Source: Klenkia marina (GTDB lineage Bacteria; Actinomycetota; Actinomycetes; Mycobacteriales; Geodermatophilaceae). From it: a DNA stretch of 64,000 nt. The first letter of the stretch is position 1, and every line of letters begins with the position of its first letter. Under the pieces are notes generated by a model, which worked only from the letters and a program-made list of their open reading frames with translations, did not search any database and was not told the DNA's origin. The translations under genes and the position numbers were made by a program. Of this stretch, positions 17,214 through 25,021 are shown in pieces. Location of the stretch: positions 372,001 to 436,000 of the forward strand of contig NZ_FMUH01000002.1 in NCBI RefSeq assembly GCF_900101025.1, given 5' to 3'.

Positions 17214-17240
17214 CCGCGCACCCGCGACACGGGTGCGCGG
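17214..17240 (-). terminator. Hairpin after the debranching-type glycosidase gene
   Basis: Perfect 11-bp arms CCGCGCACCCG and CGGGTGCGCGG enclose a CGACA loop. It lies just past the stop codon of the leftward glycosidase gene and before the YihY start region, so it most likely ends that transcript. Confidence 0.65.
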
Positions 17241-17248
17241 GCCCGGGG

Positions 17249-19279
17249 TCAGCCGGTGACGAGCTCGCCGGACCAACCCTCCACGGACACCTCGCCGGTG
17301 GCGCTCACCGCCACCGTCACCTCGTCGGACCCGATGCGCAGGCCCTCGACGCGCACCGCGCCCAGGGGTGCGGGGCGGAGGGGAGCGACCTCGAGCCGGC
17401 CGGCGGGGACGTCCGGGCGCAGCCCGATCACCGCGGTGAGGACGGCGACCGACGCCGCGGCCGACCACGCCTGCGGCCGGCACGAGGCGGGGTAGGCCAG
17501 CGCCCGGCGCACCTCGGTGGCGGCGTCGCCGGCGAACAGCTCAGGCATCCGCCGGTCGAAGGACTCCCCGGCCGCCAGCAGGCCCCGGGCCAAGGACCCC
17601 GCCTGCGCGGCGTGCCCCTCGCGGGCCAGGCCGGTCATCGCGATCGCGGTGTCGTGCGGCCACACCGAGCCGCAGTGGTAGGTCAGCGGACCGTAGCCAC
17701 CGGCCGTCGTGGCCATGGTGCGCAGCCCGAACCCGGAGTCCATCGCCGGGGAGCCCAGCCGGGCGGCGACCGCCGCGGACTCCTCGCCGTCGAGCAGCCC
17801 GGTGCCGAGCAGGTGGCCCATGTTCGAGGCCGGGGCGTCCACCGGTGCCTTCGCGCCGTCGAGGGCGATGGCGGGGTAGCGGCCCTCGTCGTCCCCGACC
17901 CAGAACGCCCCCCGGAACCGTTCGCGCAGGTCGGCGGCCCACGAGCGCCAGCGGTCGGCGCCGGGCCGGCCGAAGGCGTCGAGCAGCGCGGCCCCGCCGA
18001 GCGCGGCCTCGTGGGCGTAGGCCTGCGCCTCGCACAGCGCGATCGGCCCCTCGGCGATGCGGCCGTCGGCGAACCGCACCGAGTCGTGGCTGTCCTTCCA
18101 GCCCTGGTTGGCCAGGCCGGTGCCCGTGCGGTCGAGGTACTCCAGGAACCCGTCGCCGTCGGGGTCGGCGTCGGCGGCCAGCCACTCCAGGGCCCGCTCC
18201 AGCGGGTCGAGCAGCTCGGTGACGACGGCGGGGTCGAGCCCCCAGCGCCAGGCGTCGTGCAGCAGGCAGACCCACAGCGGGGTGGCGTCGACCGTGCCGA
18301 AGTAGACCGGCGGCAGGAACGGGGTGACCCCCTCCTCGGCCACGGGCGGCCGGCGGATCTCGTGCAGGATCTTGCCCGGCTCCTCACCGGTCGCGTCGTC
18401 CCGCCGGGTGCCCTGCCGGGCGGCCAGCGTGCGCAGCGTGCCGGCGGCCAGCCCGGTGCCCAGCGGCAGCAGCAGGCGCGCCGTCCAGAGGCTGTCGCGG
18501 CCGAACAGGGTGAGGTACCAGGGCGCCCCGGCGGCGGCGAAGACGTCCTCGGGCTCGGTGGTCGTGGCCATCCGCAGCCCGGCGAGGTCCTCCAGCGACT
18601 GCTCGACCAGGGGGGCCAGCCGGGAGTCGTCGCAGGTCACCCGCGGCGTCGACCAGCTGCTCGCGGTGCGCGGCGCGGCGGTCACCCCGCCCGGGTCGAC
18701 CACGCGCACCGACCAGTCGACCTCGACCGCCCCCCGCGGCGGGACGACGACCGTCCAGCTCAACCGCCCGTGCTCCCCGACCGTCTCCAGCCCCGGGACG
18801 GCGACGACCACGCCGCGGCCGGCCCAGCCCTCCCCGTCGGGGGCCACGAGCGGGCGCACCTGACCGCTCTTGACCTCCTCGACGGTGGCCAGGTCGGTGG
18901 CCAGGGTCAGCACGACCTCGGCCTCGAGCGGGTCAGCAGCGCTGGACACCAGGCGCAGGGTCTCGCCCAGCCCGTCGTCGGCCAGCCGGCGCACGGTCTC
19001 CAGCCGGATCGTGGGGTCCGGGCCGGGGTCGCCCAGCCCGCGCAGGACGGCGACGTGCCGGCTGGTGCCGGTGCCGGTGCTGCCACCGCCGATGCCGTCG
19101 GGGCGGCGGCCGGCCACGGTCACCTCGACCACCGACAGCGCCCGGACGTCGCCGCAGAACACGCCCTCGGCGCCCTGCCCGTGCACTGCGCCGTCCCGCG
19201 CGGAGAGCACCGTGACCGGGGCCCGCAGGCAGACGTCGAGCTCGTGGACGGTCGGCTGCAGACCCGGGTCGCTCGTCAT
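17249..19279 (-). CDS. Glycogen debranching-type amylo-alpha-1,6-glucosidase family protein
   Basis: This 676-residue protein has an N-terminal glycogen-debranching N-bis domain (about residues 10-200) and a C-terminal six-hairpin glycosidase domain. Family motifs include APWYLTLFGRDSLW near residue 270, QGWKDSHDSVRF near 400 and SVWPHDTAIAM near 545. Members hydrolyse alpha-linked oligosaccharides or act on glycogen-like substrates in the cytoplasm; no signal peptide is seen. A 15-bp sequence almost identical to one before the lacI gene overlaps its start (19278-19292). With the divergent LacI-ABC operon this suggests uptake and cytoplasmic breakdown of an oligosaccharide. The exact sugar cannot be read from the sequence. 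Confidence 0.85.
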   Translation of the reverse strand: MTSDPGLQPTVHELDVCLRAPVTVLSARDGAVHGQGAEGVFCGDVRALSVVEVTVAGRRPDGIGGGSTGTGTSRHVAVLRGLGDPGPDPTIRLETVRRLADDGLGETLRLVSSAADPLEAEVVLTLATDLATVEEVKSGQVRPLVAPDGEGWAGRGVVVAVPGLETVGEHGRLSWTVVVPPRGAVEVDWSVRVVDPGGVTAAPRTASSWSTPRVTCDDSRLAPLVEQSLEDLAGLRMATTTEPEDVFAAAGAPWYLTLFGRDSLWTARLLLPLGTGLAAGTLRTLAARQGTRRDDATGEEPGKILHEIRRPPVAEEGVTPFLPPVYFGTVDATPLWVCLLHDAWRWGLDPAVVTELLDPLERALEWLAADADPDGDGFLEYLDRTGTGLANQGWKDSHDSVRFADGRIAEGPIALCEAQAYAHEAALGGAALLDAFGRPGADRWRSWAADLRERFRGAFWVGDDEGRYPAIALDGAKAPVDAPASNMGHLLGTGLLDGEESAAVAARLGSPAMDSGFGLRTMATTAGGYGPLTYHCGSVWPHDTAIAMTGLAREGHAAQAGSLARGLLAAGESFDRRMPELFAGDAATEVRRALAYPASCRPQAWSAAASVAVLTAVIGLRPDVPAGRLEVAPLRPAPLGAVRVEGLRIGSDEVTVAVSATGEVSVEGWSGELVTG

Positions 19280-19292
19280 TCGACCGATCCAA
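19278..19292. promoter_or_regulatory. LacI-type operator at the glycosidase start
   Basis: The sequence ATTCGACCGATCCAA matches, with one mismatch in 15, the reverse complement of the site at 19378-19392 before lacI. It overlaps the ATG of the glycosidase gene, a position suited to repression. That the LacI protein binds it is inferred from the duplicate. Confidence 0.6.
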
Positions 19293-19332
19293 CCCGATGC
19301 GTGGTGCGACGCACAAGGCGAGCGGGCGCACA

Positions 19333-19362
19333 GCTTGACACTAAGGCGGACCGAGGAGCACT
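19333..19362 (+). promoter_or_regulatory. Possible promoter of the lacI-ABC operon
   Basis: A consensus -35 box TTGACA starts near 19336 and a weak -10 candidate CACTGT follows after about 18 bases. It lies between the two LacI-type operators and about 50 bases before the lacI start codon. The -10 match is poor. Confidence 0.35.
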
Positions 19363-19377
19363 GTGCGACCAGTCACT

Positions 19378-19392
19378 TTGGATCGGTCAAAT
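19378..19392. promoter_or_regulatory. LacI-type operator before lacI
   Basis: TTGGATCGGTCAAAT has the central CG and TTTG/CAAA flanks usual for LacI-family operators. Its complement repeats with one mismatch at 19278-19292, 100 bases away at the divergent gene. It lies between the promoter candidate and the lacI ribosome binding site. Confidence 0.6.
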
Positions 19393-19406
19393 CGGGAGGC
19401 GGCGTC

Positions 19407-20495
19407 ATGGGCCCGGACGACGGCGTCGAGCGCCCCACCCTGGCCAGCGTCGCGGCCCTCGCCCAGGTGTCCAAGCAGACGGTCAGCAACGTGCTCAACG
19501 CCCCGCACCTGGTCAGCGAGGCCACCCTCGACCGGGTCCGGGCCGTCATCGACGAGGTCGGCTACCGCCCGCTGCGGGCGGCCCAGCAGATGCGCAGCCA
19601 CCGCTCGCAGCTCATCGGCATCCGCATCGACCCGGTGCGCGACGGCATCGGCGGCATCGTGCTCGACCAGTTCCTGCACGCCCTCACCTGCAGCGCCGAG
19701 GAGTCCGGGCACCGCATGGTGCTGTTCACCGCCGACGACGCCGCGGCCGAGGTCGACGCCTACGACGAGCTGGTCGCCTCGTTCGCCGTCGACGCCTTCG
19801 TGCTCACCGGCACCTACCACGGTGACCCCCGCACCGCGTGGCTGCGCCGCCGCCGGCTGCCCGTGGCCAGCTTCGGCCGGCCGTGGGACGACCCGGCAGG
19901 CCGCAGCTGGGTGGACACCGACGGTGCGGCCGGCACCCGCGCCGCCGTCGAGCACCTGGTCGCCCAGGGGCACACCCGCATCGCCTTCCTGGGCTGGCCG
20001 GTGGGGTCGGGCACCGGCGACGACCGGCGGGCCGGCTGGGTGGACGCGATGTCCTCGGCCGGCCTGCCCGTCGCCGGGCTGGACGCCGGGCTGCCCGACG
20101 ACCCCGCCGTCGCCCAGGCCACCGCGCTCGGGCTGCTCGCCGCCCGTGGGGTCACCGCCCTGGTCTGCGCCTCGGACTCCCTCGCCCTGGGCGCGCTCGG
20201 CGCCGTGCAGGAGCTCGGCCGCCGCCCCGGGGTCGACGTCGCGGTGGTCGGCTTCGACGACAGCCCGGTGGCCGCCGCGATCGGGCTCAGCTCGGTCGCC
20301 CAGCCGGTCGCCGCCGCGGCGGCCGCGTGCATCGAGCTGCTGCGCGGCCAGCTGGACCCCGGCCCGGGCCCGGTGTCCGGGGGAGCCGCCGACGAACCGG
20401 TGCTGCTGACCCCGCGCCTGGTGGTGCGGTCGTCGTCCGACCGCGGTGGTGCCGCCGTCCCGACCGCCACCCCGCCGGTCCTGCCCGCCCCCTGA
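19407..20495 (+). CDS. LacI family transcriptional regulator
   Basis: This 362-residue regulator has the LacI helix-turn-helix at about residues 12-33 (SVAALAQVSKQTVSNVLNAP) and the hinge helix ending in RPLRAAQQMRS. The periplasmic-binding-protein-like sugar domain follows, with FVLTGTY, ALVCASDSLALG and VVGFDDSPVA motifs. The ATG at 19407 has a GGGAGG site. It is the first gene of an operon with an ABC sugar importer and faces the glycosidase gene, with matching operators on both sides. It therefore probably represses both units until the transported sugar or a derivative binds. Confidence 0.92.
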   Translation: MGPDDGVERPTLASVAALAQVSKQTVSNVLNAPHLVSEATLDRVRAVIDEVGYRPLRAAQQMRSHRSQLIGIRIDPVRDGIGGIVLDQFLHALTCSAEESGHRMVLFTADDAAAEVDAYDELVASFAVDAFVLTGTYHGDPRTAWLRRRRLPVASFGRPWDDPAGRSWVDTDGAAGTRAAVEHLVAQGHTRIAFLGWPVGSGTGDDRRAGWVDAMSSAGLPVAGLDAGLPDDPAVAQATALGLLAARGVTALVCASDSLALGALGAVQELGRRPGVDVAVVGFDDSPVAAAIGLSSVAQPVAAAAAACIELLRGQLDPGPGPVSGGAADEPVLLTPRLVVRSSSDRGGAAVPTATPPVLPAP

Positions 20496-20553
20496 CACCC
20501 AGCCCCCGACCGGCGGCACCGACGCCGCCGGCCCTCGACGAGGAGGAACCACC

Positions 20554-21792
20554 GTGAGATCGCCCATCCGCAGGTCCGCGCAGGCGGCCGTGGCCGTCGC
20601 AGCGCTGTCCCTCGCCACCGCCTGCGGTGGCGGCTTCGACGACACGGCCGAGCAGCAGGAGAGCGGCAGCGCCTCGCTGACCATGCTCATCGCCAGCTCC
20701 GGCGACGCCGAGACCGAGGCCGTGCAGACCCAGGTCGACGCCTACGAGCAGGAGTCGGGCAACACCGTCGACGTCCAGGTCGCCGCCGACCTCTCGCAGG
20801 AGCTCGCGCAGGGCTTCGCCGGGGGCAACCCGCCCGACGTGTTCTACCTCGACGCCAGCCGGCTGGCCGACCAGGCCGACGCCGGCAACCTGTTCCCCTA
20901 CGTCGACCAGGTCGACGACGTCGACGACTTCTACCCGAACCTGGTCGACGCGTTCACCTACCAGGACACGCAGTACTGCCTGCCCAAGGACTTCTCCACC
21001 CTCGCCCTGGAGATCAACGACGCCGCGTGGGCGGCCGCGGGCCTCACCGAGGCCGACTACCCGACCACCTGGGAGGAGCTGGCCACGGTCGCCCAGACGC
21101 TGACCACCGGCACCCAGACCGGCCTGGTCATCGGCGACACCCGCGACCGCATCGGCGCCTTCATGGTCGAGGCCGGTGGCTGGTTCCTGAACGGCGACGG
21201 CACCGAGGCCACCGTCGACAGCCCGGAGAACCTCGAGGCGCTGCAGTACCTGCAGACCAACCTGGCCGCGGGCTCCTTCACGTACCCCTCCGGCGTGGAC
21301 GCCGGATGGGGCGGCGAGGCCTTCGGCACCGGCAAGGCCGCGATGACCATCGAGGGCAACTGGATCGTCGGCGCGCTGGCCAACGACTACCCCGACGTCG
21401 GCTACACCGTCGTCCCGCTGCCCGAGGGGCCCGGCGGGCCGGGCACCCTGTCGTTCACCAACTGCCTGGCCGTGGCCGCCGACAGCGATGCCCAGGACGC
21501 CGCCGTCGACCTCGCCACCTACCTGACCGGCGCCGACGCGATGACGGCGCTGACCCAGGACACCGGCGTGCTGCCCTCGCGCCAGTCGCTGGCCGACGCC
21601 TACCTGCAGCAGTTCCCCGAGCGCGAGGCATACATCGCCGGGGCCGAGTACGCCCAGGGCCCGGTCAACGCCCCCGGTGCCGAGCAGGTGCTGCTGGACT
21701 TCGACAGTCAGCTCGGCGGCCTGGCCACCGGCGACCCGCAGCGAGTGCTCGAGTCCACCCAGACCAACCTCGAGCAGGCGATCGGCGGATGA
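20554..21792 (+). CDS. ABC transporter sugar-binding lipoprotein
   Basis: This 412-residue extracellular binding protein has a lipoprotein signal with the lipobox ending at Cys24 (LATAC). The mature part is a family 1 sugar-binding fold with PPDVFYLDASR, PTTWEELATVAQ and FGTGKAAMTIEGNW, typical of oligosaccharide receptors. The GTG at 20554 follows an AGGAGG site. It lies 58 bases after lacI and overlaps the first permease gene by four bases (ATGA). It delivers its ligand to the two permeases encoded next; no ATPase gene is present in the operon, so a shared MsiK-type ATPase elsewhere is likely. Confidence 0.92.
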   Translation: MRSPIRRSAQAAVAVAALSLATACGGGFDDTAEQQESGSASLTMLIASSGDAETEAVQTQVDAYEQESGNTVDVQVAADLSQELAQGFAGGNPPDVFYLDASRLADQADAGNLFPYVDQVDDVDDFYPNLVDAFTYQDTQYCLPKDFSTLALEINDAAWAAAGLTEADYPTTWEELATVAQTLTTGTQTGLVIGDTRDRIGAFMVEAGGWFLNGDGTEATVDSPENLEALQYLQTNLAAGSFTYPSGVDAGWGGEAFGTGKAAMTIEGNWIVGALANDYPDVGYTVVPLPEGPGGPGTLSFTNCLAVAADSDAQDAAVDLATYLTGADAMTALTQDTGVLPSRQSLADAYLQQFPEREAYIAGAEYAQGPVNAPGAEQVLLDFDSQLGGLATGDPQRVLESTQTNLEQAIGG

Positions 21793-22949
21793 CGGCGGTC
21801 CCGGCCCCCGCGGGGGGTCTGCAGACGCGGCCCTCGCGGGGGTCGGGACGCTCCTCGGCCCGCGCCGGGCAGGGCCGCGCGGGGTGGGCCTTCACCGTCC
21901 CGCAGGTCGTGCTCATCGGGTTGTTCGTGCTCATCCCGATCCTGATGGCGTTCTGGGTCAGCCTCACCGACTGGCGCGGCCGGGGGTCACCGTTCAGCGG
22001 CTCGGTGGGCTTCGTCGGGTTCGACAACTACGCGACGATCCTCACCGAGCCGGGCCTGGCGCGGCAGGACTTCATGACCTCGCTGCGCAACAACGCCTGG
22101 TACGTGCTGCTCGTCGTCCCGCTGCAGACCGCCATCGCGCTGGGCCTGGCCCTGGTGCTGAACTCCAGGATCCGGGCCAAGGGCTTCTTCCGGACGGCGT
22201 TCTACTTCCCGACCGTCACCAGCTCGGTCGCGATCAGCCTGGTCTTCATCTTCCTGTTCACCGGGGGCGGCGCGGTCAACGGCCTGCTCGCGGTGTTCGG
22301 CATCGACGGACCCAACTGGTTCAGCGACAGCCGCGGTCTGCTGCACCTGATCGGTGACGGTCTCGGGTTCTGGGACTCGGCGAACCCGCCGGCCGCGCTC
22401 ACCGACGGCGGCCCCCTCGGGCTGAGCTGGTGGGACTGGCTGAGCGGCCCCTCGATCGCGCTGGCCGCGCTGATCCTGCTCGTGGTCTGGACCTCGGCCG
22501 GCGGCTACATGCTCATGTTCCTGGCCGCGCTGCAGGACGTGCCCGCCGACGTCCGCGAGGCCGCGGTCATGGACGGCGCCAACCGGTGGCAGCGGTTCCG
22601 TGCCGTGACGTTGCCGGCGCTCAGGCCGACCCTGTTCCTGGTCACCACGCTGGGCCTGATCGGCACCTGGCAGGTGTTCGACCAGGTGTACCTGATCAGC
22701 CAGGGCAACCCGGCCAAGACCACGCTCACCCCGGCGTACCTGAGCTACACGTCGGCGTTCGAGGCCGGGCAGTGGGGCCGGGCCGCGGCGATGTCGTTCG
22801 TGCTCTTCGCGATCATCGTCGTGCTCACCACGCTGCAGCGGTTCCTCATGCGCGACAAGGACGCGATCGCCGAGAAGAAGGCGACCCGGACCGCGCAGCG
22901 GGCGCGGGCGGCGACGTCGAGGACCACGTTCTTCCAGGCCGGACGGTGA
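21789..22949 (+). CDS. ABC sugar transporter permease (MalF type)
   Basis: This 386-residue membrane protein has the six-helix MalF-like plan after a 30-residue basic cytoplasmic N terminus. The ATPase-contacting EAA loop lies near residue 257 (EAAVMDGANRWQRFRAVTLP). The periplasmic loop between helices 2 and 4 is unusually long, with a tryptophan-rich stretch around LSWWDWLSG. The start ATG overlaps the stop of the binding-protein gene, showing tight coupling. It pairs with the permease encoded at 22957. Confidence 0.92.
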   Translation: MTAVPAPAGGLQTRPSRGSGRSSARAGQGRAGWAFTVPQVVLIGLFVLIPILMAFWVSLTDWRGRGSPFSGSVGFVGFDNYATILTEPGLARQDFMTSLRNNAWYVLLVVPLQTAIALGLALVLNSRIRAKGFFRTAFYFPTVTSSVAISLVFIFLFTGGGAVNGLLAVFGIDGPNWFSDSRGLLHLIGDGLGFWDSANPPAALTDGGPLGLSWWDWLSGPSIALAALILLVVWTSAGGYMLMFLAALQDVPADVREAAVMDGANRWQRFRAVTLPALRPTLFLVTTLGLIGTWQVFDQVYLISQGNPAKTTLTPAYLSYTSAFEAGQWGRAAAMSFVLFAIIVVLTTLQRFLMRDKDAIAEKKATRTAQRARAATSRTTFFQAGR

Positions 22950-22956
22950 GGCGACC

Positions 22957-23850
22957 ATGACCACCACGCTCCCCGCACCCCGTGCGGACGTCGGGGAACC
23001 CGTCCCCGCGCCCCGCCGTCGCCGCCGGTTCCCGCTCGGGCGGTTCCTGGCCTACGTGGTGCTGGTGTTCTTCGCGCTGGTCTACGTCTACCCGTTCCTC
23101 ATCCAGCTGGTGACGTCGTTCAAGACCAACAGCGACGCCACGAACAACCCGCTGTCGCTGCTGCCCGACCCGGTCACCGCCGCGGCGTTCAGCCGGCTCC
23201 TCGACACCGACTTCACGCTGTGGGCCCTCAACTCGGTCTGGGTGTCGGTGCTGGTCACCGTCGGGCGGGTGTTCCTCTGCTCGCTGGCGGGCTACGCGCT
23301 GGCCCGGCTGCGCTTCCGCGGCCGGTCGGCGATCTTCACCGCCGTGCTCGCGGTCATGGCCGTGCCCAGCGTGGTGCTGCTGATCCCGAAGTTCCTGGTG
23401 CTCAACCAGCTCGGCATCTACGACACCCCGGTGGCGCTGTTCCTGCCCCTGGTGGCCGACGCGGCCGGCGTCTTCATCATGAAGCAGTTCTTCGAGAGCG
23501 TGCCGGCCTCGATCGAGGAGGCCGCCCGCATCGACGGCGCCGGCACCTTCCGGGTCTTCTGGTCGGTCGTGCTGCCCATGGCCCGCCCGGCGCTGATCAC
23601 GCTGACGATCCTGAGCTTCCAGGCGTCGTGGAACGAGCTGCCGCACTTCATCGTGGCCAGCCAGGACCGCGACCTCTACACGCTGACCAAGGGCGTGGCC
23701 ACGCTGACCACCGGCCAGCTGGGCTCGGGCAACGAGTTCCCGCTGACCCTGGGTGCAGCGCTGCTCATGACCCTGCCGGTGGCCATCGTGTTCTTCGTCT
23801 TCCAGCGCTACTTCGTCGCCGGCGCCAACGACGGCGCCGTCAAGGGCTGA
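22957..23850 (+). CDS. ABC sugar transporter permease (MalG type)
   Basis: This 297-residue membrane protein has six predicted helices and the EAA loop EEAARIDGAGTFRVFWSVVL near residue 188, as in MalG-like permeases. A short arginine-rich N-terminal tail precedes the first helix. The gene begins 7 bases after the first permease gene and closes the operon. A modest hairpin (arms CGCACCC and GGGTGCG, about 23858-23878) follows its stop codon and separates it from the convergent alcohol dehydrogenase. Confidence 0.92.
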   Translation: MTTTLPAPRADVGEPVPAPRRRRRFPLGRFLAYVVLVFFALVYVYPFLIQLVTSFKTNSDATNNPLSLLPDPVTAAAFSRLLDTDFTLWALNSVWVSVLVTVGRVFLCSLAGYALARLRFRGRSAIFTAVLAVMAVPSVVLLIPKFLVLNQLGIYDTPVALFLPLVADAAGVFIMKQFFESVPASIEEAARIDGAGTFRVFWSVVLPMARPALITLTILSFQASWNELPHFIVASQDRDLYTLTKGVATLTTGQLGSGNEFPLTLGAALLMTLPVAIVFFVFQRYFVAGANDGAVKG

Positions 23851-23857
23851 CCCGGGG

Positions 23858-23878
23858 CGCACCCGTGCCGTGGGTGCG
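23858..23878. terminator. Short hairpin between convergent genes
   Basis: Seven-base arms CGCACCC and GGGTGCG enclose a 7-nt loop, 7 bases after the permease stop and before the end of the alcohol dehydrogenase gene. A terminator role is plausible; there is no T run. Confidence 0.4.
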
Positions 23879-23901
23879 GGGCACGGCGGGCCCGGGAGGG
23901 C

Positions 23902-25017
23902 TCAGTCGGCGTGCACCAGGAGGCCGCGGATGGTCTCGCCGGCGGCCTGGTCGGCGAAGCCCTGGTGCAGCTGGTCGAGGGAGTACCGCCGGGTCACCAG
24001 GCGGTCGAGCTCGAGCTTGCCCTCCTCGGCCAGCCGCAGCAGCATCGGCACGTCGCGGTGGGCGTTGCAGCTGCCGAACAGCGCGCCCTGGATGCGGTGC
24101 TCGTAGGCGGTCACCCCGTTGCCCTGCAGCGACAGCGTGACGTCGGAGGCGACGTCGGCCAGGGCGGTGAGCACCAGCGTGCCGCCCTTGCCCAGGCAGC
24201 GGGCGGCCCGCCGGGTGCTCTCGGCGTCGGTCGAGCCCAGCGCCAGGACGACGACGTCGGCGCCGTTGCCCCAGGTGAGCTCGCGGGCCAGCGCCGCGGC
24301 CTCCTGTGAGGTCTCCACGGCGTGGGTGGCGCCGATCGTCAGCGCGAACTCCCGCCGGAACGCGACCGGGTCGACGGCGACCACGTGCGAGGCGCCCGCG
24401 TGCACCGCGCCCTGCACCGCGTTGGCGCCCACCCCGCCGCAGCCGACCACCACCACGGTGTCGCCGGGCCGGGTGCCGCCGGCGTAGACGGCCGAGCCCC
24501 AGCCGGTGGGCACGCTGCAGGCCATGAGGGCCGCGGTGTCCAGCGGCAGCCACGGGTGGATCCTGATGACCGAGGCCTCGTGCAGCAGCGAGTGCCGGGC
24601 GAACGCCCCGACCATGCAGAAGGCGCCCAGCTCCTCGCCGTCCAGCCGGAAGGGCCAGGTGCCGGTGGGCAGCTGACCGGTGCCGATGGTGGCGCCCAGG
24701 TTGCACAGGTTCGACCGGCCCGAGGCGCACCACCGGCACGTGCCGCAGGCGGGCAGGAAGCTGGCCACCACGTGGTCGCCCGGTGCCACCCGGGTCACCC
24801 CGGCGCCGACCGCCAGGACGGTGCCGGAGCCCTCGTGGCCGCCGACGATCGGGTAGCGGCCACCGGCGTTGGAGTGCCGCAGGTGCTCGTCGGAGTGGCA
24901 GAGGCCGGCGTAGGCCATCTCCACCAGCACCTCGCCGGGGCCGGGGTCGCCGACCTCCAGCGTCACGAGCTCGTACTGGCCACCCTGGCTGCGCAGCACT
25001 GCGCCGGTCGTCTCCAC
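23902..25017 (-). CDS. NDMA-dependent (mycothiol-type) alcohol dehydrogenase
   Basis: This 371-residue zinc-dependent dehydrogenase belongs to the actinobacterial NDMA-dependent group related to class III enzymes. Catalytic zinc ligands include Cys40 (GLCHSDEH) and the HE pair in GGHEGSGTV. The structural zinc lobe has the four cysteines of ACGTCRWCASGRSNLC near residues 93-107. The Rossmann motif is VVGCGGVGANA. Members oxidise alcohols with a tightly bound NAD that is re-oxidised by an electron carrier. It begins with GTG 4 bases after the FAD oxidoreductase gene, so the two are cotranscribed and may act in sequence. Confidence 0.85.
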   Translation of the reverse strand: METTGAVLRSQGGQYELVTLEVGDPGPGEVLVEMAYAGLCHSDEHLRHSNAGGRYPIVGGHEGSGTVLAVGAGVTRVAPGDHVVASFLPACGTCRWCASGRSNLCNLGATIGTGQLPTGTWPFRLDGEELGAFCMVGAFARHSLLHEASVIRIHPWLPLDTAALMACSVPTGWGSAVYAGGTRPGDTVVVVGCGGVGANAVQGAVHAGASHVVAVDPVAFRREFALTIGATHAVETSQEAAALARELTWGNGADVVVLALGSTDAESTRRAARCLGKGGTLVLTALADVASDVTLSLQGNGVTAYEHRIQGALFGSCNAHRDVPMLLRLAEEGKLELDRLVTRRYSLDQLHQGFADQAAGETIRGLLVHAD

Positions 25018-25021
25018 GGCC

